Notes: generated from the letters alone by a model not told the origin. DNA of 64,000 bases from Notamacropus eugenii (GCF_028372415.1 NC_092877.1:249813510-249877509), one strand, 5' to 3'. Shown: positions 23,901 to 34,969, counted from the stretch's first letter. A program made the numbers and translations.

Positions 23901-25567
23901 GAGCAGAGTCAAGATGGTGGAGTAGAAAGACATATATACTCAGGGTCTCTCCCCAAAGCCCATAAAATACCTGTAGAGAGGGACTCTCAACAAATTTTGG
24001 AGCAGCAGAAGTGGAGAACAACAGAGTGGAGAAGATTTCCAGCCCAGGATGACCTGAAAGACCCATGGGAAATGTCGGTTGGGCCAGACACAGAGCACAG
24101 CATGGAGCCTAGGCTAGCCTTGGCTATGCAGCTGAGCTGGACAAGACTCTGGGAGGAAGACACCTCAGGGAAGGAATCTCCAGTGGCAGCAGCAGGTCCT
24201 CAGATTCCTCAACCCACAGGCACCAAAGGTCAGTGACTGGTTTTTTTTCATCTGGCTGGGAAGGGAGAAGGGCTTTCCCTTAGCTCCAGCCTCAGGCAGC
24301 AGCCACAGAGGCCATATTGGGCAGGAGGCAGCAGTTTTCATGGCAGCCCCTTCATCAGCCCACATACATTGTTGGATCGTAAAAACCCTGGGGGCACTGA
24401 AGAGCTGAGTCTTTCCTGGCCCTGGGGGGAGGCCCTTGGGGAGCTGGTCTTTGTCACATACTGAATGGTGGCCCTGCCCATCTAGCTTATCTGAAAATCA
24501 GCCCCCAGCTCTGACTTGGCAGACTGGAGGCCAGGTGGTTCTGGAGAGGAGATTGCTAAGATTCTGCACACAAAAATTTCCCTGCTTCCTGCTCACTGTA
24601 CACACTGGATTGTGCCACCTTGAAGGAAGTGAGATCTTACAGATTCCCAGAGTATACCCTACTTTTGACAAAGGACCCAAAAGTCAAGTAAGTGGTTGGG
24701 AAAATGCCCAATAAAGGGGAAAAAATAAGACTATAGAAGGTTACTTTCTTGGTGAACAGATATCTTGTCCCATCCTTTCAGATGAGGAAGAACAATGCAT
24801 ACCATCAGGGAAAGACATAAAAGTCAAGGCTTCTGTATCCCAAACATCCAAAATAAATATTCAATGGTCTCTGGCCATGTAAGAGCTTAAAAAGGATTTT
24901 GAAAATCAAGTAGGAGATGTGGAGGAAAAACTAGGAAGAGAAATGAGAGAGATGCAAGAAAAGCATGAAAAAAAAAAGCAAGAAAAGCAGGTCAAACCTT
25001 GGTAAAGGAGACGCAAGAAAATGCTGAAGAAAATAACACCTTGAACAATAGGCTAACTCAATTGGCAAAAGAGGTTCAAAAAGCCAGTGAGGAGAAAAAT
25101 GCTTTAAAAAGCAGAATTAGCCAAATGGAAAAGGAGGTTCAAAAGCTCACTGAAGAAAATAGTTCTTTCAAAATTAGAATGGAACAGATGGAGGCTAATG
25201 ACTTTATGAGAAACCAGAAAATCACAAAACAAAACCAAAAGAATGAAAAAATGGAAGATAATGTGAAATATCTCATTGGAAAAACAACTGATCTGGAAAA
25301 TAGATCTAGAAGAGACAATTTAAAAATTTTGGACTACCTGAAAGCCATGATCAAAAAAAGAGGCTAGACATCATCTTTCATGAAATTATCAAGGAAAACT
25401 GCCCTGATATTCTAGAACCAAGGGGAAAAATAAATATTGAAAGAATCCACCAATCACCTCCTGGAAGAGATCCAAAAAGAGAAACTCCTAGGAACAACAT
25501 AACCAAATTCCAGAGTTCCCAGGTCAAGGAGAAAATATTGGAACCAGGTAGAAAGAAACAATTCAAG
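23901..25567 (+). mobile_element. L1/HAL1 5' fragment nested in L1, 3'-truncated
   Basis: The insert starts at the L1 5' end (GAGCAGAGTCAAGATGGTGG, the conserved 'AAGATGG' transcript start). It carries an 803-base 5' UTR and most of ORF1, then stops inside ORF1 (at ...GRKKQFK) with no 3' UTR and no poly(A). A 16-bp duplication with one mismatch flanks it, so its present ends are insertion ends. This is the reverse of normal L1 truncation, which removes the 5' end. It cannot be typed as L1 or HAL1 because the distinguishing 3' half is missing. Confidence 0.88.
24704..25567 (+). pseudogene. L1-type ORF1, 3'-truncated
   Basis: Translation would begin at ATG 24704 (MPNKGEKI). The frame is broken early, and the coiled-coil part is open at 24999-25367 (MVKETQENAEENNTLNNRL, ending in LENRSRRDNLKI at the RRM start). 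It encodes the long heptad coiled coil that trimerises ORF1p and the first RRM residues. The following RRM sequence is in another frame and ends at the insertion boundary, so the C-terminal domain is missing. The protein is very close to the ORF1 at 32401-33488, which implies related and fairly recent source elements. Confidence 0.88.
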
Positions 25568-25583
25568 TAAAATCATTCTCCAG

Positions 25584-25802
25584 TTTTTCTTCTATTTCTC
25601 TAATTTGGCTTTTAAAATCCTTCTTGATCTCTTCTAGGAATGCACTTTGGGCTTGAGTCCAGTTCCTATTCCTTACTGAAGTTTCAGATGGGAGTACAGT
25701 CTCAGTGCTGACTTCTTTGGTGTTAGTATTTTGGTCCCTTTCCCCATAGAAAGAGTCTATGGTCTTTTCTTTTCTGACTTGCTTCTTTCTCATGACAATC
25801 AC
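25584..25802 (-). pseudogene. L1 ORF1, N-terminal part of the full-length L1
   Basis: The minus strand from 25802 reads MIVMRKKQVRKEKTIDSF, then ...AQSAFLEEIKKDFKSQIREI, up to the insertion boundary. It resembles the start of the HAL1 ORF1 (basic N-terminus, KTI-x-x-x-F/Y, then EE(L/I)KKDF). The C-terminal part continues at 23884 across the nested insertion. Confidence 0.82.
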
Positions 25803-26659
25803 CCTTTTCCAGGCTTTTAAAGTAGATCTCTCCTTCTAGCACATAGGGGACTCTGTCCCATAGTTCTTGTGCCTTGAACTTGAGACTTTGTGTATTATGA
25901 CCTTTGTTTTTTTTTTTTTTTTTTTTTCAGCTAGAAGCTAACATGCTGCAGCTTACTTGGTGCTGATCTCCTTGGTCTTTAAAAGCAGAGGTGAAGTCTT
26001 TCTGGGTTTTCCCCACAGTTACCCTGGAATCAGTTGTGTTAAATGTGGGGTAGGAGTTGTCTGGCCATAGAAGGTCTACTCTGCTGAGGAAGAGCATAGG
26101 CAAGCTCAGAGGGTGAACCCTTCTGCAATAATGTCTTCCCGATTCCCTTGGGGTTCTGAGGTTCCTGGTGTTGGTGGTTGCAAGGCTCCACCCCTCTGGG
26201 TCTCAGGATCTCCTCCTAGCTTGCTGAGGTGGGGCTGTCTGGGACAGCTCCAGTCCTGCACTGATCTCTTTCGGCCTCAGCAAGCGGGACCCTCCTTTAT
26301 GATTCTCCTAGCCTCCTGGGCTAAGAGACTGTTTACCCATGTGGCTGATGAAGGATTTTTCCTGAGGAAATATTCTCTGGTCTCTTCAAGGTCACCAAAT
26401 GGAAGGAGATAGCAATTACTGATCAATCCAACATCTTGGTTCCTGGACATTCAAGTAGTTGACTTACAGACATTTAATCTGCACACTGATAGTCTCAGGA
26501 GTGGCTGCTGGAGTTATCTGGGGTTCTGTGCTTTTGTCTCCCTCGGTTCCACTGAACTCCCACCCTGAGCTGACATGTTTGGGAATCCCCAGTGTCTGCA
26601 GCTTCAGATTCCCTGGGGCTTCCTGCTCAGTCCTGCCATGACGGGGACTGTACTGGTAC

Positions 26660-26674
26660 TCAAACTTTATATTT
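26660..26674. repeat. right target-site duplication of full-length L1
   Basis: TCAAACTTTATATTT, identical to 18334-18348. Confidence 0.9.
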
Positions 26675-28574
26675 ATGATAATTTAAATATGACCTTGCAT
26701 TTTTAACATCATTTATTTTTTTCCATGGCAGTTATCATATTGCATGTTTTCTTTTTAACTAAACAAAATTATTTTCCTTTAGATCACCAAAAAATATTGC
26801 TGTTGTTAATTTCCTGTTGTACTTGTGATATATCTATCCCTCTTCAGGGTCCAATAGTAGTCAACCAACAAATTTAAACTTGAACTGGAATCATTTTACT
26901 GTAATGCAAATTTCTTAATTGAAACATTTCTCATACTTAAAACACTTCTGGCATCTATTTTTTGTAGGAATGTATCCAAATATTAATCCAACAAATGTAT
27001 GCAAAGTCACATGTTATATTCAACAATTTTATAGATTTTATAAGATTGTTTAGAATTTGTTGATAATTTTCTAGGGTTCTGTTTTCCCCAAGTTTTTTAT
27101 CCTAAAATTATTTCCATGAAGCTCTTTCACCTTCACCCATGCTTTCTTCAAAACATTTATTTCTTCTGCAGTTCCATAGTTTCAAGATTCCAAAATCAAC
27201 CGTATTTAATTTAAGACCTGTGATTCTTGCATATTTACCTTTCAGATAAAATCTGCATCATTTCTTTCCATTTCCTTGAAGGAAAAAAAAATGAAGTAAG
27301 CTCAAATGGCAAAGGCATTGCATTTTTTTCAGGATTAATAAGTTTGCATATTTTACAATATGTTAAGACTTGAGGATGATCCTGACCATCAAAAATACAT
27401 CCCTCATGTATCTGAGAAGCACAAATAGCAATCTGTTGAATATGTGTTTCTCTTCAATTTGTACATAACACTAATATCACATGATATGTATCCATGATTA
27501 TATATGTATATGTGTGTATGTATGTGTATGACACATATCTATGTATCTAGACAGTTGCAATAAATTAATGTAAATATTACACCATATATAATTGGTCTAA
27601 GCCTTGTTCTGCTCACTTATTTTACAACTAACATAGACTCCACATGCGTAAAATAGTCAGGGAGAATCAGTGCGAGGTTTCCTTAGAGGCAGAAAGTTCT
27701 AAATGACAAATCCTGACCTTGTGACCCTGATCAATTCATTTAACTTCCCTTTCTCCAAGACAACTAGCTTTCTAAGACAATAAGTTGTAAAGAAGAAGAC
27801 CTGCATTTCTGGAGGGAATTTCATCTCCAGGAGTTCATTAGATATAAATTAAATTCTATCCCTATCCTGTATGGTTTCTTAACTAGAGGAATAAGAGATT
27901 TATTAGTAAACTTACCATGTAGATAAATAAAACTTATTCAGATGACTTTTAAAATTGTGAGACATCATGAGAATTTACTTGACACAGATCAGAAACTATA
28001 GAGTAGAAAATACTTTACAAAAACAGAATTAAAACAGCAACAATGTGTTTGACAAAAAACAAAAAGAATAGTCTACAATATATTGAGTATCACAGATAAT
28101 TGACCATGTGTGAATATATCCTAGCCTGCCTTGCTTCACAGCACATAAGCTTAGACTTTACACAAAATTCAAGTATAAATCAACTGTCCAACTAGTGATG
28201 TTTTTTTAAATTAGTCTCATTGCATCTTCCCAGACATCCAATAAAACCATACTTTTTCAAGTGAACAGGGTCTAAGTCATTTTCTATTTACAATTTATAG
28301 AGTGCAAGAAAAACAACAAAATCTAATACTTAAAATAAGATATGTGTAAAATTTAGGTAACAATTTTTGATTGATCAAACACAACAGTAATAACAATTTT
28401 TTGTCATAACCCGATTTGCATGAAACCATTCAATCCCTACTTCATTTTCTCTAAGGATGTTCCTATTAAATAGGTAAGGTAAATCGAGAAATAGAAGCCA
28501 AGTCTGGACCTGTGATTTCATTTTTATGGGAACACTGAAGTGAAGAAATTCCTTTAACCAATGTTGTGCAACAC
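26675..28574. other. unassigned AT-rich sequence
   Basis: About 1.9 kb with no gene seen. It holds a TA/TG-rich patch at 27490-27550 and a weak SINE-like scrap at about 27690-27760 (CCTTGTGACCCTGATCAATT). Confidence 0.45.
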
Positions 28575-28735
28575 CTTCTTTGCAATTTATAGTTTTAGAG
28601 CATTACGCTGGAACATAAGTTAAATGATTTGTTCAGGTAATACATTAAATGTCAAAGACAGAACCTGAACTCAGAACTTCCTAACTTGGAGGCCAACAAT
28701 TCATTTTGTCATGGTGCTTCTCAAGAGATGCTGTT
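28575..28735 (-). mobile_element. MIR-type SINE fragment, minus strand
   Basis: The CORE-SINE reads in reverse: 'TTAAATGATTTGTTCAGGTA', then 'GAACCTGAACTCAGAACTTC', then the head-side GTCATGGTGCTTCTC. Confidence 0.65.
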
Positions 28736-28754
28736 TTACAATTTGAATGAACGA

Positions 28755-28925
28755 AAATGAATTCTTGATTTTGGTCTGGTAATTATCCTAATCCACTTGA
28801 TTGTGAACTCCCAAGGACAAGAAATGTCTTTCATCTTTGGATCCCAGTGTTTGGCACAGCATCTGTCATATAGTAAGTGCTTATTAATATTCATTTAATG
28901 ATTGACTGACCTCAATCAGTTTCAG
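28755..28925 (+). mobile_element. L2 3'-end fragment, plus strand
   Basis: TTGTGAACTCCCAAGGACAA, 'TTTGGCACAGCATCTGTCAT' and 'AGTAAGTGCTTATTAATATT' form the 3' terminus of L2, ending in an ATTGACTGAC-type repeat. Confidence 0.85.
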
Positions 28926-30178
28926 AGAGGAATTAACTATTCCAAAGATGATCGTGATTCTCTCTTTAAAAACTGCTTAGGTCTTCAATAGGAATAATGT
29001 AAAAAGATTTTAGTGCCTCACATTGTTCGAGAATTGATAAAGACTGATTTCATTTCTCATTCAGATTAGGGCAAGGACATCAACACACTGTTCTAACAAA
29101 ATTTTGTAATATGAAACCTAAACATTGCATGGGAAGCAGGAAGATTTATTAATCTTATTAAAAATATTTTAATACTACCATCTACTGTTGTATAATTTAT
29201 ATCATGTCACATCGCTGATAATGAAGGGTGGTAGAAAAACTGCATATGCATTTTTAATTCAACATAAAAAGTATATATATATAAAACTTCCTCAAAAAAT
29301 ACATACACAGAGCAAGATGTGTGTTTAATTGAGTTTTTATTATGGTGCAAAAGAATCAACTCAATCTAGATGCTAAGTGAAAAACATATTTTACTAATTC
29401 TTCTCATTCTTAGATTAAGAATAATCAAGAAGCATAGCCCTCCTATGAACCATGAAGAAAGGATTTTAACAGCAAAAGCTAAAGGCAAGAATGCCCAGGT
29501 CTGAAGGATCTCTAAATAGCATGAGAGTTGCTGAACAGAGCCAGAATCTATGACAGGAAAGGCATGAAATAAAGTTGTTGGACAAAAGGTAGAACAATCA
29601 AGCAGAGACTGCGGAGTGAGGGGAGGGAAGAAATGATGTATAGGAGTCAGGCCAAAAATTTTGGTGTCACAATAAAAATGAGGGTTTATGTTTTCACAGA
29701 GTTCACAGAAGTTGCTTCAGTCCCTGAGGTGACAACTGAATGTTTTTATGCCCATTTTGAGAAAGCTAGTCTTGGCCTCCAGCCTATTCTAAATTTATTG
29801 CAGTAGGACATTCCTCACTGACCTTTACTTGGTTGCAGACTTTTAAATTCCATAGATTCAAATCCCAGATATCTCAGTAACCTGTTCAATGACCCTGGGC
29901 AAATCAAAAATCTCTACTTTATTTTACTCATTAGTTAAATCAAGGAAGGATTCAGAAGAAAATATATCTCAAATATTTGTTAGCTCTAACAATTTGTCCA
30001 GTTACAGTAGGAATCTACTTTCTAAAGAAAGTAGCTACAAATATACAGTTTTCTTTTAGGTCTACTTTAAAGTCATCATCTTACCTAATGCATTTCCATG
30101 TCTCATTGGCACCTGAAATTCTGACATTATTTATCCTTTGGGGAGAAGGTATTGAAAGCCCTTGTTTAGATGCTATGT
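28926..30178. other. unassigned AT-rich sequence
   Basis: No gene seen. A weak plus-strand SINE scrap lies at about 29840-29935 (GATTCAAATCCCAGATATCT, then AATGACCCTGGGCAAATC). Confidence 0.45.
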
Positions 30179-30209
<31 letters not shown>

Positions 30210-30235
30210 GTTCTTGTTTTTGTTTTTTTTGCGGG
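30179..30235. repeat. (GTTTT)n / T-rich simple repeat
   Basis: About six GTTTT units, then T-rich variants and a G-rich GCGGGGGGCAGGGGGG end. Confidence 0.92.
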
Positions 30236-30334
30236 GGGCAGGGGGGAAGATAACAGATCTTGTCCAGGCTCCCCTGGGGAGATATTTAACACTAGTTCCC
30301 TTACCTGTATGACCACTTCAACTTAGGATTCTTT

Positions 30335-31389
30335 GCCGTATTATCTTTGATATTCCTCCCCCAAATATGGGTATATCTAAGCATTCTGTTCTGGACCCTT
30401 TTCTCAGTTCTCTCTGTGCACTTTCTTTTGTTGATCTAATTAATTTGCATACTTTTAACATGTCTCCCACATCTATACATCCAGCCCTCATCTCTCTCCT
30501 GAGCTCCAGCTATGTATTAAGCATGGTCAAAAGGATATTTATGTATACATCATATTCAAATGTGTCGAAGATAAAATTCAGTATTTTTCCACAAAATTCA
30601 TTCCTCTTTCTGACTTGCCTATTCATGGTAAGGGCACAACAATCTATCCTCCCAGTTATTCAGGTTTTCAACCTCAGAGTCATCTTTCATTTGTTCTCCT
30701 TCATCCACATATCAAATTAGTTGCCAACTCTTTTTGACATTATCATTGCAATATCTTTTATATTCGCTCCATTCTCTCTACGAATAGGGCTAACACTCAA
30801 GTGCAGGCCCTCATAGCCACTTACTAAAATTACTGCAATTAACTCCTAATGATTTTCCCTATCTCAAATCACATCAATCATCAATTAATTTTCCACATAG
30901 TGGAAATATTAACATTCCCCAGTGAAGAAGTTTCAATAACTTTCTCTTTCCTCCAATACAATATATGTTTAATTTTTGTTTAACATTTTAAACCTTTCAC
31001 TATCTAGTGCTAGTATACTTAGTCAGGTTTGTTAGCAATCCTTCAACTGCTCTGTTTAATAAAACTAACCTACTTGTTCTTCCCTCTACATATCACTGAA
31101 GCATCATACTCCATACATTTGCCCAGGTTCTAACCCCTTCCATCCTATACAATCCCAAGTTTCCTTCATGGTTTACCTCAAGTATCAACTATTAAATGTG
31201 ACATGTCCAGATTTACCTTCTTACTAGAACTTTTCTCCTTGGGAATGTCTTTGTATAAATTTTGTGTTTAAATATCTGTATGCAAGCTGTTTCTTCCCAA
31301 TTAAATAATGGCTCCTTAAGGATAGGCATTGTTTCACTTTTATTGTTTATTAACATAGAAACTGCTACACAATAGTCTTATTTATTTGT
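30335..31389 (+). mobile_element. L2 LINE 3' half, plus strand
   Basis: Diverged L2 ORF2 remains are in pieces: a block at about 30395-30450 like 'GPLFSLYTLSLGDLINSHGF', and 'VIQVFNLRVIFHLFSFIH' at about 30660. The 3' UTR follows ('TAAGGATAGGCATTGTTTCA' at 31316) and runs toward the L2 3' end, where the HAL1 elements begin. Confidence 0.72.
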
Positions 31390-31404
31390 CTGCTTAGTTT
31401 TTTT
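31390..31404. repeat. left target-site duplication of HAL1 copy A
   Basis: CTGCTTAGTTTTTTT, identical to 34163-34177. Confidence 0.85.
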
Positions 31405-32210
31405 TATTAATTTATTTCTTTAACTTTTAACATTCATTTTAACAAAATTTTGGGTTCCAAATTTCTCCCCTTTTGTCCCTTCCCCCCCCCCAAACACCAA
31501 GCATTCTAATTGCCCTTATGACCAATCTGCTCTCTCTTCTGTCATCCCTCTCTGCCCTTGTCTCCATCTTCTCTTTTGTCCTGCAGGGCCAGATAACTTT
31601 CTATACCCCTTTACCTGTATTTCTTATTTCCTGGTGGCAAGAACATTAGTCGACAGTTGTTTCTAACACTTTGAGTTCCAACTTCTTTACCTCCCTCCCT
31701 CCCCACACCTTCCCTTTGGAATATAGGCCAAACCTGTGTAGTTTTGCAAATGACTTCCATAATAGTTGTGTTGTATAAGACTAACTATATTTCTCTCCAT
31801 CCTATCCTGTCCCCCATTACTTCTATTCTCTTTTGATCCTGACCCTCCCCATGAGTGTCGACCTCAAATTGCTCCCTCCTCCCCATATCCCCCCATCCAT
31901 CATCCCCCCCACCCTGCTTCTCCCCTTATCCCCCACTTTCCTGTATTGTAAGATAAGTTTTCATACCAAAATGAGTGTGCATTTTATTCCTTCGTTTCGT
32001 GGAATGTGATGAAAGTAAGCTTCATGTTTTTCTCTCACCTCCTCTCTTTATCCCTACACTAATAAGTCTTTTGCTTGCCTCTTTTATGAGAGATAATTTG
32101 CCCCATTCCATTTCTCCCTTTCTCCTCCCAATATATTTCTCTCTCACTGCTTGATTTCATTTCTTTAAGATATGAGCCCATCCTCTTCAGTTCCCTCTGT
32201 GCACTCTGTC

Positions 32211-32211
<1 letters not shown>

Positions 32212-32249
<38 letters not shown>

Positions 32250-32267
32250 ATGTGTGTGTGTGTGTAA
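32212..32267. repeat. (TG)n microsatellite inside HAL1 copy A
   Basis: About 55 bases of TG with one CATG break, located just 3' of ORF1 in element terms. Confidence 0.97.
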
Positions 32268-32400
32268 TCCCACCCAGTACCCAGATACTGAAAAGTTTCA
32301 AGAGTTATAAATATTGTCTTTCCATGTAGGAATGTAAACAGTTCAACTTTAGTAAGTCCCTTATGACTTCTCTTTGCTGTTCACCTTTTCATGCTTCTCT

Positions 32401-33488
32401 TCATTCTTGTGTTTCAAAGTCAAATTTTCTTTTCAGCTCTGGTCTTTTCATCAAGAATGCTTGAAAGTCCTCTATTTCATTGAAAGACCAATTTTTCCCC
32501 TGAAGTTTTATACTCAGTTTTGCTGGGTAGGTGATTCTTGGTTTTAGTCCTAGTTCCTTTGACTTCTGGAATATCCTGTTCCATGCCCTTCGATCCCTTA
32601 ATGTAGAAGCTACTAGATCTTGTGTTATCCTGATTGTATTTCCACAATATTTAAATTTTTTCTTTCTAGCTGCTTGCAATATTTTCTCCTTGACCTGGGA
32701 ACTCTGGAATTTGGCCACAATGTTCCTAGGAGTTTCTCTTTTTGGATCTCTTTCAGGTGGTGTTCTGTGGATTCCTTGAATATTTATTTTGCCCTCTGGT
32801 TCTAGAATATCAGGGCAGTTTTCCTTGATAATTTCATGAAAGATGATGTCTGGGCTCTTTTTTTGATCATGGCTTTCAGGTAGGCCCATAATTTTTAAAT
32901 TGTCTCTCCTGGATCTATTTTCCAGGTCAGTTGTTTTTCCAATGAGATATTTCACATTATCTTCCATTTTTTCATTCTTTTGGTTTTGTTTTGTGATTTC
33001 TTGATTTCTCATAAAGTCATTAGCCTCCATCTGTTCCATTCTAATTTTGAAAGAACTATTTTCTTCAGTGAGCTTTTGAATCTCCTTTTCCATTTGGCTA
33101 ATTCTGCTTTTGAAAGCATTCTTCTCCTCATTGGCTTTTTGAACCTCTTTTGCCAATTGAGTTAGCCTATTTTTCAAGGTGTTATTTTCTTCAGCATTTT
33201 TTTGGGTCTCCTTTAGCAGGGTGCTGACCTGCTGTTCATGCTTTGCTTGCATGTTTCTCATTACTCTTCCCAGTTTTTTCTCCTCCTCTCTAACTTGATT
33301 TTCAAAATCCTTTTTGAGCTCTTCCATGGCCTGAGCCCATTGAGTGGGCTGGGATATAGAAGCCTTGACTTCTGTGTCTTTGTCTGATGGTAAGCATGTT
33401 CTTCCTCATCAGAAAAGAAGCGAGGAAATGCCTGTTCACCAAGAAAGTAACCTTCTATAGTCTTATTTCTTTTCCCTTTTCTGGGCAT
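32401..33488 (-). pseudogene. HAL1 ORF1 (L1 ORF1p-like), nearly intact
   Basis: This encodes an L1 ORF1p-type nucleic-acid chaperone of about 362 codons that coats element RNA as a trimer. ATG 33488 gives MPRKGKRNKTIEGYFLGEQ. A one-base loss near 33397 (GAAGAACATGC here, GAAGAACAATGC at 24790 and in copy B) shifts the frame after about 30 residues. From Met 33327 the frame is open for 308 residues to a stop at 32401. In that numbering, residues 30-135 form a heptad coiled coil. Residues 141-215 form the RRM (NLKIMGLPES; RETPRNIVAKF as the RNP1-like strand). Residues 216-308 form the C-terminal domain (DRRAWNRIF; PRITYPAKLSI, close to human PRISYPAKLSF). Only this one break is evident. Confidence 0.92.
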
Positions 33489-34162
33489 TTTCCCAGCCAG
33501 TGACTTGACCTCTGAATATTCTGCTCACACCCACCTTGCCTCCTGATCCTCCTAGCCAGTGCCTGGGGTCTGAGATTGAAATGCTGCTTCCAGCCTCAGG
33601 GCTTTTGGCGGGGGCAGGGCTGCTATTAAGTGTGAGATTAAGTTCAGGTGCTCAGGGCAGGGCAGGGCCGCCTCACAGGCTCTGTTCCCTCAGGGGGTTT
33701 ATGCAGAGACCTTCAACAATGGATCCAGGCTCCTGCCTGCTTTGGGAGCCCCTTTCTGCTCCCACCTCCGCTTCTGCCTCCCGAAGGGGCCTGAGTTATG
33801 GGGGCACCCCACTCCCCTCTCGACCTGCCAAAGAGACCCTCTCACCGACCCCCTGTCACCTGTGGGTGGAGGGACCATGCGCGGCTGCTGGAGACTCTGT
33901 CCCTGAAGCCTGCTCAGATCTGCTCCTCTAAGTGCCGCAACCATGGCAGGGCTGTACTTGGCTCCCAGTCTGTGGCGCAAAGGACCTTTTGCGAGAGGTT
34001 TGCAGGTCCCTCTGGAACAGAAATCTCCTTCGCTCCAATGTTCTGTGGCCTCTGTTCCTGCAGAATTCGCAGTGAGTTGCTATTTACAGATGTTCTATGG
34101 GTTGTGGGTTCGGAGCTATGTGTATGTGCGTCTTTCTACTTCGCCATCTTGGCTCCACCCTC
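33489..34162 (-). promoter_or_regulatory. HAL1 copy A 5' UTR / internal promoter region
   Basis: The sequence from the transcript start (GCCAAGATGGCG) to the ORF1 ATG is distinctly GC-rich with several CpGs, unlike the AT-rich surroundings. L1 5' UTRs act as internal promoters. The AAGATGGCG motif also contains a YY1-type core (AAGATGG). Function is inferred from the family. Open frames in this region on the plus strand are antisense by-products. Confidence 0.6.
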
Positions 34163-34177
34163 CTGCTTAGTTTTTTT
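34163..34177. repeat. right target-site duplication of HAL1 copy A
   Basis: CTGCTTAGTTTTTTT. Its T-run is also the poly(A) tail (reverse) of copy C. Confidence 0.85.
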
Positions 34178-34969
34178 GTTTTTCAGTTCCCCACACTGAC
34201 TTTCACAAGAATTTGAATTCAAAATTTTCTCCCCATTTCCATCCACCCCTCCCAGACCACATGTACCCTATCTACCTCTTCCCCCAAGATGTACTCCCTT
34301 GTATTTCCCTCTACTTTATTTTCCTGTAGGGCACAATAAATTTATATACCCAATTGCCTGTACATCTTATTTCCAAGTTTCATGCTCAAGCAAATTTTAA
34401 CAGTGATTATTAAAGTGTTGAGTTCCATATTCTCTCCCTTCCTCTCTCTCCACCTACTCTCATTAGAAAAGCATGAGATTTAATATAGGTCATACCTGTA
34501 TAGCCATACAAAGCATTGTCATAATAGTTTTGTTGCTAAAGACTAACCACATATTCCTTTGTCCTATCCTGCCCCCCATTTATTCCATTCTCTCCCTTGA
34601 CCTGCCCTCCCACAATAGTGTTTGCTTCTGATTATCCCTTTTCTCAATTTGCTGTTCCTTCTAATACCTTTCCTCTCCTATCCCCTTACCCCTGCCTTCC
34701 TTCAGGGTAATATAGATTTCCATATCCGATTGAGTGTGTGTTATTACCTTCTTAAGTCAAATCCCATGAGAGAAAGGCTCACTTATTCCCTTTTATCTCT
34801 CCCCTCTTCCTCTCTGTTGTAAAAGCTGTTACTTGCCTCTTTTATGTGAAATGAAGTGCTACACTGTACCTCTCCCTCTCTTGTTTCTACTACATTCCAC
34901 TCAAGAATAAATTTTATTTTTACGTATTATCCCTTCATATTCAAATCACTCTGTGCCCTCTGTGCAATT

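Larger units (their letters stand above)
18349..26659 (-). mobile_element. full-length L1 LINE, minus strand, with a guest insertion
   Basis: A complete but inactive L1. On the minus strand it runs 5' UTR (26659-25803), ORF1 (split), an inter-ORF spacer (about 22990-22450), ORF2 (about 22447-18650), 3' UTR and an A/T-rich 3' end. Exact 15-bp duplications flank it, so both ends are original. Without the plus-strand guest at 23901-25583 it measures about 6.63 kb, a normal full length for L1. Many frame breaks show that it is old. A 'CCAAGATG' motif near the start of the transcript (about 26430 on the plus strand as CATCTTGG) matches the conserved start seen in the other L1/HAL1 copies here, so the terminal ~200 bases at 26450-26659 may be a distinct 5' extension. 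Confidence 0.9.
31405..34162 (-). mobile_element. complete HAL1 (ORF1-only L1 derivative), copy A, minus strand
   Basis: This element of about 2.76 kb has both ends. The 5' start is GTGGAGCCAAGATGGCGAAG (reverse of about 34156-34137). A GC-rich 5' UTR of about 670 bases is followed by one long ORF1, a TG microsatellite, a purine-rich 3' UTR of about 0.8 kb, and an A-rich tail merged with the duplication. Exact 15-bp duplications flank it. No ORF2 sequence is present and none was lost after insertion, because the 3' UTR follows ORF1 in the same order in copies B and C. L1 ORF2 supplied in trans presumably moved it. The site is the poly(A) tail of the older HAL1 copy C. Confidence 0.88.

Noticed and set aside
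18349-26659. Two unrelated L1s on either side of 23901-25567
   Set aside because: The ORF1 reading continues in register across the guest and one exact 15-bp duplication encloses the whole, so it is one element with one insertion.
33536-34199. 131- and 133-codon plus-strand frames with G/P-rich sequence
   Set aside because: They are antisense to the GC-rich HAL1 5' UTR, have no domain, and are explained by low stop frequency in GC-rich DNA.
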